This document shows, one piece after another, positions 1-6,313 of a DNA stretch of 12,925 nucleotides; positions within the stretch are counted from its first letter, which is position 1, and the number at the start of each line of letters is the position of its first letter. The position numbers and the translations under genes are program-made. The DNA lies in assembly GCA_020350905.1 (NCBI GenBank), contig CP070843.1:3451485-3464409 (forward strand). The letters are read 5' to 3'. The notes below the pieces were generated by a model. The model made no database searches. It was not told the DNA's origin and saw only the letters and a list, made by a program, of their open reading frames with translations. The DNA is from Deltaproteobacteria bacterium (GTDB lineage: Bacteria; Desulfobacterota; Syntrophobacteria; BM002).

Positions 1-31
1 CGAAAGGCGAGTCTTTTAGCTTCCAGGAGAG

Positions 32-391
32 ATGGCTGTGACACCGTGGCCTAGAAATCCCATCATCTATGAAATAAACGCTTGGGTCTGGCTCCACGAA
101 CTGAGTCAGCGCTACGAACGGTCAATCACATTAGTGATTGTACCATCGGAGGAATGGGTCTGTTGGAAGCAATCAAGGCGCCGGTTTTCCGGGCTAGTCG
201 GGCGGGCATGGCGCTTGACCGACGTTTTCAGTGGGAACGTTTGCGAGAGAACCGGTGTCGAAATGAGCGATCCCGGCCTCTATGTCGGACTTGAAGCGTG
301 GGGTTTCCATTTCCTGCGGGTTGAGGAAGGAGATCAAGTTAGAACGGTCGCACTTGCTCCAATTAACTCCCTGTTGCACAGCGACCAGTAA
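32..391 (+). pseudogene. Internally deleted alpha-amylase-family (GH13-like) gene remnant
   Basis: An open frame of 119 codons that appears to be two ends of a much longer glycosidase fused together. Residues 1-42 (with the stretch NPIIYEINAWVWLHELS) look like the extreme N-terminus of alpha-amylase-family proteins, where the first beta strand begins. Residues ~55-100 (GRAWRLTDVFSG, then DPGLYVGLEAWGFHFLRV) look like the last beta-sandwich strands of the same family. The catalytic barrel that should lie between them, several hundred residues, is missing. The join falls roughly at bases 150-170. The start has a plausible ribosome site (ccaggag just before the ATG). The frame is still open, so a short protein could be made, but it cannot be an active glycosidase. 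Family assignment is from remembered sequence patterns. Alternatively it is an unrelated small protein, which I consider unlikely. Confidence 0.6.
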
Positions 392-570
392 CTACAACCA
401 CCCCTTGAACAGAGTTCAATCGCTCTCTTGAAGCAATCATGAAATCCCTGACTCTTTTGCCTATCTCTAAGGTAGTCTGTGGTGCACCCTTCACACAATC
501 CTCCGGAATACTCACTGGTATGGTCTCCATTGACCCAGATCCTTCTGCATTTGATGCAGATGTATGTCAT
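334..570 (-). CDS. Small cysteine-rich (zinc-ribbon-like) protein, function unknown
   Basis: A 78-residue protein starting MTYICIKC. An in-frame ATG nine codons upstream exists, but the ATG at 570 has the better ribosome site (ataggag, about 8 bases before it). It has eight cysteines at residues 5, 8, 26, 29, 46, 54, 59 and 65. The first four form two CxxC pairs, the classic zinc-ribbon arrangement. The last four, in the motif CFKRAIELCSRGGCSYWSLC, could bind a second metal or an Fe-S cluster. There is no signal peptide or membrane segment, so it is probably cytoplasmic. It is transcribed toward the amylase remnant and its last 58 bases overlap that remnant's 3' end. I do not recognise a named family. 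The cysteine spacing, with clear ribosome site and codon-like composition, argues that it is a real gene. Confidence 0.7.
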   Translation of the reverse strand: MTYICIKCRRIWVNGDHTSEYSGGLCEGCTTDYLRDRQKSQGFHDCFKRAIELCSRGGCSYWSLCNRELIGASATVLT

Positions 571-749
571 TTCTCGTTCTCCTATCCGGTAAAGCAAATT
601 CCCTGCGTGCGGTAGTCAAGTCAGTAGTTCAGTAAGTATTTCCATGGAACCCCACTGCAGCAAGGGGCGTGCCAAAATGCAGGAGAATGTGCAAAATCTG
701 AGCTGCATCTTGGCCTGAAAGATTGAAAACTGAACATTTCATTGAACGC

Positions 750-779
750 TTGACTGAAATTCTCCGGTGCTGATATGAT
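750..779 (+). promoter_or_regulatory. Sigma-70-type promoter of the cobalamin operon
   Basis: A -35 box TTGACT (750-755) and a -10 box TATGAT (774-779) are separated by 18 bases. Each matches the consensus at five of six positions. Transcription would start near 786, just before the conserved core of the cobalamin riboswitch, which is where such a promoter must lie. No start site was measured. Confidence 0.7.
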
Positions 780-789
780 GGACAGCCAT

Positions 790-1095
790 AAAAGGACGGT
801 GCCGTTAGGCCACATTATTCAAAGTGGGCCGGGTTTAAAAGGGAATCCCGTGGAAGTCGGGAGCGGTCCCGCCGCTGTCATCCCGACCTCATCTCCACGG
901 CAAGAATGTGCAGGTGGGGTTAGACATTTCCGGTATACTCCGGGCCGAGAAGGTTGCTGGCAAACATATAGCCAGAATCCAGCCCGGTGTTAAAGTCACT
1001 GCCCAGTAAGTCCCTCTGCAGCGCTTGGGATGAAGCGGGGTGGGAAGGCGAGCCGGAGATCGGGAGAGCCAGAAGACCTGCCGTCTTTCCAGAAT
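790..1095 (+). promoter_or_regulatory. Cobalamin (adenosylcobalamin-type) riboswitch
   Basis: The conserved blocks appear in the right order: GGTGCC (798-803), TTTAAAAGGGAATCCCGTGGAA (from about 834), AGCGGTCCCGCCGCTGT (862-878), GTCACTG for the usual GCCACTG (995-1001), GGGAAGGCG (1042-1050), and the B12 box AGCCAGAAGACCTGCC (1067-1082). Between the CCGCTGT block and GTCACTG lie about 115 bases, a long peripheral arm. It can fold with an outer helix CCGGGC/GCCCGG (940-945 with 982-987) and an inner hairpin CTGGC/GCCAG (957-961 with 971-975). The switch precedes cbiK and presumably controls the whole seven-gene operon, lowering expression when B12 is bound. Exact ends are approximate. Confidence 0.93.
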
Positions 1096-1144
1096 CGTCA
1101 ACAATGGTAAAGTTGCCGGTTCGTGGTACGAGGATACCGAACCC

Positions 1145-1179
1145 CTCGAGGTTGAAGAAAGCTGGGTGCAAGCCTTGAG
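1145..1179 (+). promoter_or_regulatory. Candidate antiterminator helix of the B12 riboswitch
   Basis: CTCGAGGTTG (1145-1154) can pair with CAAGCCTTGAG (1169-1179), giving ten base pairs with one G-U wobble and one bulged G. The 3' strand covers nine bases of the 5' arm of the terminator at 1171-1204, so the two helices exclude each other. Just upstream a third hairpin (GGTTCG 1118-1123 with CGAACC 1138-1143) and an alternative pairing of CGAGG (1129-1133) with CCTCG (1144-1148) could sequester the antiterminator strand. Found by eye; no folding energies were computed. Confidence 0.5.
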
Positions 1180-1204
1180 TCTCCAGAAAGACTCAAGGCT
1201 TTTT
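1171..1204 (+). terminator. Intrinsic terminator serving as riboswitch expression platform
   Basis: A perfect 12-base-pair inverted repeat, AGCCTTGAGTCT (1171-1182) and AGACTCAAGGCT (1189-1200), with a six-base loop. The 3' arm is followed directly by a T tract (TTTTC). It sits about 90 bases after the B12 box and 135 bases before cbiK, so B12 binding most likely stops transcription here rather than blocking translation. The stretch 1205-1338 between it and cbiK shows no further structure that I could identify. Confidence 0.9.
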
Positions 1205-1338
1205 CATTGGGAGGCATCGGCTTCTTTGTGGGGGACGGTGACAGTTCGGAAGCGGCAGGACCAGCTACCTCTAGTTATGATCACCTTATTGTGGATCTTG
1301 GGTATTTACCTTGGAACTAGTAGAGATGGAGGTAGAAG

Positions 1339-2226
1339 ATGCAGACAAAAACCGCCATTAAATTATTGGTTCTGCTCGCCCTGGTTTCTCTTTTACTGCC
1401 CCCTTCACTGTTGTATGCGCATGGAGACAAACGGCCAATGAAGAAAGGAATCCTTCTCGTGGCTTTTGGGACCACTGTTCCCGAAGCCCAGATCTCGTTC
1501 GACAACATCGAACAGTCTGTTAAGAAAAGTTTGCCAGGGGTACCTGTTTACTGGTCTTACACTTCTCGGATTATTATCAAAAAGATGGCGAAGGAGGGTA
1601 AGCACTTGGCTACACCCGCAGAGGCCCTGGCCAAGATGATGCGGGAGAATTTCACCCATGTGGTTGTGCAATCGCTTCATACCGCACCTGGAGCGGAATT
1701 CCATAGCATGCTGAAAAACGTGCACAAATTTGCCGGCATGGACAAGGGTATCAAAAAGGTTCTGGTTGGCTACCCTCTGATGGCCACAAGCGAGGACGTA
1801 CAAAGGGTAGCAGAGGCAATCATCAAAGTAATCCCCAAGGAACGCAAGAAGAAGGAGGGGGTAGTTTTGGTGGGGCACGGTACCCACCACCCCGCCAATG
1901 TCTACTATGCGGCTTTGGCCTATCACCTGCAGAGGTTGGATTCCAATGTCTTTCTGGGTGCGCTGGAAGGCTGGCCGGGGATAGACGACATCAAGGCTGA
2001 TTTGAAGAAAAGGCGATTCAAACGAGTTTATTTGATGCCGTTCATGTCCGTGGCTGGAGATCATGCCAGAAACGACATGGCAGGACCGGGGGAGAACTCT
2101 TGGAAATCCATTCTGGAAAAAGAAGGCATCAATTGCGTAGTGGTGCTCAAAGGAACAGCCGAATTCCAGGAGTTTGTGGACATTTGGGTTGATCACTTAC
2201 GGGCTGCGTTCGAGCATTTTCGTTAA
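1339..2226 (+). CDS. cbiK: Exported sirohydrochlorin cobaltochelatase (CbiK type)
   Basis: Inserts Co2+ into sirohydrochlorin, the first committed step of the anaerobic B12 route. The 295-residue protein begins with a signal peptide: Lys4 and Lys8, a hydrophobic stretch at ~9-26 and a likely cleavage site after LYA (~27). The mature part opens with KKGILLVAFGTTVPEA (35-50), the usual CbiK start. Likely metal and catalytic residues are visible: His180, His183 and His184 in GHGTHH (179-184), Glu210 in GALEGWPG and His242 in VAGDHARND. Residues 111-122 (QSLHTAPGAEFH) carry extra histidines; periplasmic Desulfovibrio homologues bind haem, but whether this one does cannot be judged. The start is set by a ggagg site seven bases upstream. 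It is the first gene after the riboswitch terminator. Its predicted location outside the cytoplasm is odd for a biosynthetic enzyme. Confidence 0.93.
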   Translation: MQTKTAIKLLVLLALVSLLLPPSLLYAHGDKRPMKKGILLVAFGTTVPEAQISFDNIEQSVKKSLPGVPVYWSYTSRIIIKKMAKEGKHLATPAEALAKMMRENFTHVVVQSLHTAPGAEFHSMLKNVHKFAGMDKGIKKVLVGYPLMATSEDVQRVAEAIIKVIPKERKKKEGVVLVGHGTHHPANVYYAALAYHLQRLDSNVFLGALEGWPGIDDIKADLKKRRFKRVYLMPFMSVAGDHARNDMAGPGENSWKSILEKEGINCVVVLKGTAEFQEFVDIWVDHLRAAFEHFR

Positions 2227-2277
2227 TAAGTGATATGGGATGTGACCGACCAGCTTTTTCAGTGAAGGAAAACCAAA

Positions 2278-3375
2278 TTGCCTGATTCGAATCAAGCCTC
2301 ATCGAAGTTGGAGGAGATTCGCGGCCGACTGACTGCCTCCAGGAGAGTTTTTGTCCTCGGTCTGGTGCTCCTGGCAATAGTATCTCTTTCATCAGTTTTG
2401 GGAGCCACCGGAATCGGCCGTTTGCAGATCCCGTGGGAGACTGTGATGGCTGCCATTGGTGAAGGCTTGGGTCTTTCTCCGGCTGGATCTGTGGAACGTA
2501 CACCCCTGGTAGTGGTCTTTGACATTCGTTTGAGTAGGGTGATTCTTTCTTTTCTGGTGGGATCTGCCCTGGGGGTTGCCGGAGCTGTTTTCCAGGGAGT
2601 CCTGAGGAATCCACTGGCTGATCCTTTCACCATAGGTGTTGCGAGCGGTGCCGCCTTCGGAGCAGCCCTGGCTTTTGCCCTGGGATTGGGGGGAGCCTCC
2701 TATCTGGGGCTGGGTACCATTCCACTATTGGCACTCGTCGGAGCCCTGGGTGCTCTGGCCCTGGTGGTTATTCTCGGCCGGGTACAAGGACGCTTGCGAA
2801 GGGACACATTGGTGCTGGCAGGGATAGTTGTAGCGACCTTTCTCTCCGCCCTCATTGCTTTGATCAAGGCACTGGATGAAGAGGCGGTTTCGGCGATTGT
2901 TTTTTGGGTAATGGGGAGTTTTCAGGGACGAGGCTGGATCCATGTTGCTTTTTCCCTACCCTATCTGCTCCTGGGTTTGTATCTCGTGGTGAAATGTGCC
3001 CGGGAACTGGACATTTTAACGCTGGGGGAAGTGCAGGCGCGTCAACTTGGGGTTGAAGTGGAACGAGTGCGCCGCCGACTTCTGGTTGGAGGTAGCCTGC
3101 TTACAGCCGCAGCAGTATCGGTTTCCGGAGTAATCGGCTTTGTGGGTCTCGTAGTTCCCCATCTGGTGCGCATGACCATGGGAGCGGCGCATCAGCGGCT
3201 CATGGTTATCAGCGGGCTCCTCGGAGGCCTGGCCTTGCTCTGGTCTGATGTGGTGTCACGCACCCTTTTACCTGGGGGTGAGGAGCTCCCGGTTGGCGTG
3301 GTCACTGCGCTGGTTGGCGGACCTTTTTTCTGCCTTCTCCTCAAGCGGAGGAGGGGAGGCGTGATTCTTGATTAG
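2278..3375 (+). CDS. btuC: Corrinoid-type ABC transporter permease (BtuC/FecCD family)
   Basis: Inner-membrane channel subunit of a B12/metal-chelate importer working with BtuD and BtuF. The 365 residues show the family's many hydrophobic helices, with the diagnostic stretches GAVFQGVLRNPLADP (102-116), GFVGLVVPHLVR (287-298) and ELPVGVVTALVGGPFF (336-351). It is about 40 residues longer than E. coli BtuC, mostly from a hydrophilic N-terminal tail. The best start is a TTG with an aagga site seven bases upstream; no ATG gives a complete first helix. It begins 51 bases after cbiK and its end overlaps the start of btuD by 8 bases, implying translational coupling. The family also carries haem and siderophores, so corrinoid specificity rests on the riboswitch and the B12 genes around it. 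Confidence 0.9.
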   Translation: MPDSNQASSKLEEIRGRLTASRRVFVLGLVLLAIVSLSSVLGATGIGRLQIPWETVMAAIGEGLGLSPAGSVERTPLVVVFDIRLSRVILSFLVGSALGVAGAVFQGVLRNPLADPFTIGVASGAAFGAALAFALGLGGASYLGLGTIPLLALVGALGALALVVILGRVQGRLRRDTLVLAGIVVATFLSALIALIKALDEEAVSAIVFWVMGSFQGRGWIHVAFSLPYLLLGLYLVVKCARELDILTLGEVQARQLGVEVERVRRRLLVGGSLLTAAAVSVSGVIGFVGLVVPHLVRMTMGAAHQRLMVISGLLGGLALLWSDVVSRTLLPGGEELPVGVVTALVGGPFFCLLLKRRRGGVILD

Positions 3376-4141
3376 CGTCCAAGGCTTGACTGCGAAGTAC
3401 GGGGATCGAGTAGTGCTGCATGGGTTGGATTTCCATATTGGCAAAAGTGAACTCGTTGGGCTGCTCGGTCCAAACGGAAGTGGTAAAACGACTCTCCTTC
3501 TTTGCCTCAGCAAGGTTGTGCCTTTGCATGCGGGTGAGGCCACTGTGTCCGGCCGCGAGCTTTCAGCCTACTCCGCTCGTGAGTTGGCGTTGGTGGAAGC
3601 TTCTGTGCCCCAACGTCTAGAGATCTCTTTTCCTTTTAGGTGTATTGAGGTGGTGCTTATGGGACGCTATCCACATCAACGTGACTTTGACAGTGATAGC
3701 GACAAAGACTTGACCAGAGCTATGGGGGCCATGCGCCTTACTGACACCCTGGATCTAGCGCAAAGGCGGATCACTGAGATTTCCGGAGGAGAAGCACAGC
3801 GGGTTATTATTGCTAGGGCCCTGGCCCAAGAAGCAGAACTCCTGCTGCTCGATGAAGCCACAGCCAACCTGGATGTGGCTCACAAGATGCAGATGTTCGA
3901 CCTTTTCTCGAAAAAGAACAACCAGGGTGCCACTTTCCTGTGTGCTATGCATGATTTGAATCTGGCAGCCCTTTACTGCCAGCGTTTGATTTTTCTGAAA
4001 AACGGGCGCATCAGCGTTGATGGCCCTACCATGGAGACGTTTACTGAGGAGAATCTGTCAGAGATCTATGAGGCAGAGGTCAGAATTATCCCGCACCCCG
4101 ATACTGGTGTGCCTCAAGCGATGTTTGTGCCGGGTGGATAG
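3368..4141 (+). CDS. btuD: Corrinoid-type ABC transporter ATPase (BtuD/FecE family)
   Basis: Cytoplasmic ATP-hydrolysing subunit powering import through BtuC. The 257 residues carry every nucleotide-binding motif: Walker A GPNGSGKT (34-41), Q-loop Gln82, signature ISGGEAQ (138-144), Walker B LLLLDEATANLD (158-169, catalytic Glu163) and switch His195 in CAMHDLNLA. The motif DEAT instead of the commoner DEPT is also normal for this family. The start is TTG, overlapping the last codons of btuC, with a purine-rich ggaggggagg site about ten bases upstream. TTG starts in both btuC and btuD suggest modest, coupled translation. The C-terminal region (~218-257) has the typical FecE-like ending. Substrate identity is inferred from the B12-regulated operon. 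Confidence 0.92.
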   Translation: MISVQGLTAKYGDRVVLHGLDFHIGKSELVGLLGPNGSGKTTLLLCLSKVVPLHAGEATVSGRELSAYSARELALVEASVPQRLEISFPFRCIEVVLMGRYPHQRDFDSDSDKDLTRAMGAMRLTDTLDLAQRRITEISGGEAQRVIIARALAQEAELLLLDEATANLDVAHKMQMFDLFSKKNNQGATFLCAMHDLNLAALYCQRLIFLKNGRISVDGPTMETFTEENLSEIYEAEVRIIPHPDTGVPQAMFVPGG

Positions 4142-4175
4142 CGCTCTCCGGCGAGGAGGGAAGTAGAGTGAGACT

Positions 4176-4233
4176 GGCGAGACGGGTAAAAAAAGATCAC
4201 GTCTCGCCCGACCTCCCGACCTCACGTCTCGCC
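4176..4233 (+). repeat. Short direct and inverted repeats in the btuD-btuF gap
   Basis: CACGTCTCGCC occurs twice (4198-4208 and 4223-4233), 25 bases apart. Between the copies CCCGACCT is repeated in tandem (4207-4222). GGCGAGACG (4176-4184) is complementary to both copies and can form a nine-base-pair hairpin with either one. The gap is 149 bases and holds no other gene if btuF starts at 4291. It may be a degenerate dispersed intergenic repeat or an mRNA-processing hairpin; nothing shows which. Confidence 0.6.
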
Positions 4234-4290
4234 GGACATGGTGGATCAAGGGCCGGTCACCGTACCGGCCAAGAGAGGATTATCCAGAAG

Positions 4291-5214
4291 ATGACCAATT
4301 TGTGGCAGATACAGAGATCCGCCCTGCGCTATATTTGCATTGTTTGGTTTGCTTTCGCGATGGTGACGGTCTCTCAAGTCATTGCAGCGGCAGAAGTGCG
4401 AATCACCGACGACCTGGGGCAGGTCATTTCCTTGCGGGAGCCTGCCAGGAGAATCATTTCACTCTATGGGGCTTACAGTGAAATCTTTTTCGCCATGGGA
4501 CTAGAAGACCGTTTGGTGGCTCGGACCAGGGCGGATCTTTTTCCTCCGGCTATTTTAAGCAAACCGAGTGTGGGAACCCACCTCAGGCCCAACATGGAGC
4601 TGGTGCTGGGGTTGCAGCCGGATCTCGTTATTCACGCCTCCGGAAGGAAATATGGGCACGAGGTCATCCGCCAGATAGAGGAAAGAGGGTTCGTAGTAGC
4701 TTCCTTTGAGCCAACTACTTTTGAGGGGCTTTTCTCAGTCATTCACAGGCTGGGAATTCTTACTGGCAATGAGGAAGCGGCCGGCCGGTTAGTGAAGCAA
4801 TTGCGGGGTCGACTCCAGCAATTGAGCCAGAGACTGGCCGCAACTGAGCACCGGCCCAGTGTATTTTTTGAGGTGCGTTATCCAAATCTCCTGGGGGCAG
4901 GACAACAATCCATTGTGAATGATGTGATTCTGAAGGCCGGGGGCATCAATTGTCTGCCAAACAGCAAGAAGCTGGTCCGGATCAATATCGAAACCCTGGT
5001 TGGCCATAATCCTGAGGTGTACGTGGTACAAAGAGGTCCCATGAACCGAAATCCGGCGGACCCAAAATCCCGACCAAATTTTCGGGTCATAAAGGCGGTG
5101 GAAGAGGGTCGGGTCTTGTTCGTGGATGAGCACATTTTTTCCCGGCCGGGACCCAGGTCGGTGGAAGCGGTGGAGAGGTTGGCGAGTTTTCTCCATCCGA
5201 ATCTGAGTCAGTAG
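4291..5214 (+). CDS. btuF: Periplasmic corrinoid-binding protein of the ABC importer (BtuF-like)
   Basis: Captures substrate in the periplasm and delivers it to BtuC. From the ATG at 4291 the protein has 307 residues, beginning with a signal peptide: basic start, hydrophobic residues ~14-30 and likely cleavage after IAAA (34). The mature part starts VRITDDLGQVISL, the usual opening of helical-backbone metal-receptor proteins, and continues with RIISLYGAYSEIFFAMGL, PNMELVLGLQPDLVI and, near the end, RVLFVDEHIFSRPGPR. A GTG at 4168 with a strong gaggaggg site would add 41 residues in frame. I reject it because the extension is arginine-rich, encodes the repeat at 4176-4233 and would bury the signal peptide. 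The ATG has a gagga 11 bases upstream. The family also binds haem and siderophores, so B12 specificity is contextual. Confidence 0.87.
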   Translation: MTNLWQIQRSALRYICIVWFAFAMVTVSQVIAAAEVRITDDLGQVISLREPARRIISLYGAYSEIFFAMGLEDRLVARTRADLFPPAILSKPSVGTHLRPNMELVLGLQPDLVIHASGRKYGHEVIRQIEERGFVVASFEPTTFEGLFSVIHRLGILTGNEEAAGRLVKQLRGRLQQLSQRLAATEHRPSVFFEVRYPNLLGAGQQSIVNDVILKAGGINCLPNSKKLVRINIETLVGHNPEVYVVQRGPMNRNPADPKSRPNFRVIKAVEEGRVLFVDEHIFSRPGPRSVEAVERLASFLHPNLSQ

Positions 5215-5247
5215 CCCGAAGTCTAGGGGGCAACGGGTGGTGTGTAG

Positions 5248-5322
5248 ACCACAAAGGGCACAAAGTACACAAAGACGCTTTTTTATTTTTGAATCCTTTG
5301 TGATCTTAGTGTTCTTTGTGGT
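5248..5322 (+). repeat. Imperfect palindromic intergenic repeat (ACCACAAAG type)
   Basis: Two 27-base arms face each other: 5248-5274, starting ACCACAAAGGGCACAAAG, and 5296-5322, ending GTTCTTTGTGGT. The outer nine and inner seven bases pair perfectly, with a few mismatches between, around a T-rich spacer of 21 bases. The short CACAAAG unit recurs three times in the left arm. Repeats of this look (ACCACRAAG...CTTYGTGGT) are scattered between genes in many bacterial genomes; that is a recalled pattern, and no other full copy lies in this window. It fills most of the btuF-cbiL gap and could fold in the mRNA. Confidence 0.75.
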
Positions 5323-5377
5323 GAAATAAAATTCTATGTGTGGGTTTGATTGCAAACCTTCTAAAAGGATAAGAACT

Positions 5378-6094
5378 ATGAAACCTGGAACCTTATACGG
5401 AGTAGGTGTTGGGCCTGGAGATCCAGAACTTATCACGCTTAAAGCAATGAGAGTGCTGAACCAGGTGGAGGTGATTTTTGCCGCTGCCTCTAGCAAAAAT
5501 GAGTACTCCCTAGCGCTTGAGAATGCAAAATCCCACATGCTGAACGGCGCAGTGGTCGTAAAGCTCAGTTTTCCAATGACCCGAGAGCAGGAAGCCTTGG
5601 AAAGAGCTTGGGAAGAAAATGCGCACCGGATTCTGGAGTTTGTCCAAAAAGGCAAGGACGCAGCATTCATTACCATTGGAGACCCTCTCACTTACTCCAC
5701 CTTCGGATACATGATGCAGACCATCCAGGAGATGGCTCCAGAAGTGCCCGTCCATGTTATCCCTGGTGTTACCTCTTACCAAGCTGCTACTGCAGCTGCT
5801 CATGAAATAGTCGCTGCACAAGAGGAGACCTTCTGTGTGATTTCCGGCTCTAAAGGAGGAGAGCAACTTAAGGAGATGATCAACAAGGTAGACTGTGTGG
5901 TAATGCTAAAGGTGTATCGGCATTTAGACAACATACTGGACACACTCGAGGATCTCGGCATACAGGTCCGGGTCACGCTTGTGTCTCGATGTGGTATGGA
6001 AGATCAAGTGATCTGCAATAATCCGCAGGAACTACGGGGCAAGAAGGTTCCGTATCTTTCCCTCATGATTGTAAAAAAAGACAAACGCCAGTGA
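5378..6094 (+). CDS. cbiL: Cobalt-factor II / precorrin-2 C20-methyltransferase
   Basis: Transfers a methyl group from S-adenosylmethionine to C20 of cobalt-factor II, the product of CbiK, giving cobalt-factor III in the cytoplasm. The 238 residues fit the usual CbiL length. Tetrapyrrole-methylase motifs are present in order: GVGVGPGDPELITLKA (8-23), FITIGDPLTYSTFGYM (97-112), HVIPGVTSYQAA (126-137) and the C-terminal VVMLKVYR and SRCGMEDQ segments. An in-frame ATG 42 bases upstream exists, but its extension has no family counterpart and lies next to the repeat. The chosen ATG has aagga about ten bases before it. CbiL rather than the aerobic CobI is favoured because an anaerobic-type chelatase is in the same operon; the two families are hard to separate by sequence alone. 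Confidence 0.92.
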   Translation: MKPGTLYGVGVGPGDPELITLKAMRVLNQVEVIFAAASSKNEYSLALENAKSHMLNGAVVVKLSFPMTREQEALERAWEENAHRILEFVQKGKDAAFITIGDPLTYSTFGYMMQTIQEMAPEVPVHVIPGVTSYQAATAAAHEIVAAQEETFCVISGSKGGEQLKEMINKVDCVVMLKVYRHLDNILDTLEDLGIQVRVTLVSRCGMEDQVICNNPQELRGKKVPYLSLMIVKKDKRQ

Positions 6095-6192
6095 CGATTC
6101 AGCGGCCAAATGAAGTGGCATAGAGCATGGGTCAGAGGGCAGAAAAAGGAGAGCAATGGAGTAGTGGAATAAGGCGAACTTATGAAATCCTA

Positions 6193-6276
6193 AACTCCAA
6201 GCACCAAATCTGAACGTTCTAGGTGTCAGGTGTCAGGAAAAATAAATATAGAAGCTGAAACCTGAACACTGAAACC
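6193..6276 (+). repeat. Degenerate intergenic repeat region before the Gate-domain gene
   Basis: The 219-base gap after cbiL carries AACTCCAAGCACCAAATCTG (6193-6212), then GGTGTCAGGTGTCAGG (6222-6237), then CCTGAACACTGAAACC (6261-6276). The last two are imperfect inverted repeats, 12 of 16 positions pairing. GGTGTCA is itself doubled. The composition resembles dispersed intergenic repeats of Desulfobacterota, by recollection only. I see no gene or promoter in 6095-6313. Confidence 0.45.
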
Positions 6277-6313
6277 TTCGTCATTGTGATTTGTGATAAT
6301 GTAATAATGAGGA

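Noticed and set aside
1040..1441. Plus-strand open frame across the riboswitch and start of cbiK
   Set aside because: It covers the B12 box, the terminator and the cbiK signal peptide in another frame; structured RNA explains this stretch better.
1405..2196. Long minus-strand open frame opposite cbiK
   Set aside because: It mirrors a well-supported gene, has no ribosome site of note, and its protein has no recognisable domain.
4198..4233. Start of a CRISPR-like array
   Set aside because: There are only two copies of an 11-base unit at 25-base spacing, with no further units and no cas genes.
4168..4290. Extended GTG start for btuF with a strong ribosome site
   Set aside because: It would place 41 arginine-rich residues encoded by repeats ahead of a normal signal peptide. 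The strong gaggaggg site leaves some doubt.
4789..5691. 300-codon minus-strand open frame across btuF, the palindrome and cbiL
   Set aside because: It runs through two confident plus-strand genes and a palindromic repeat; its sequence looks like antisense translation.
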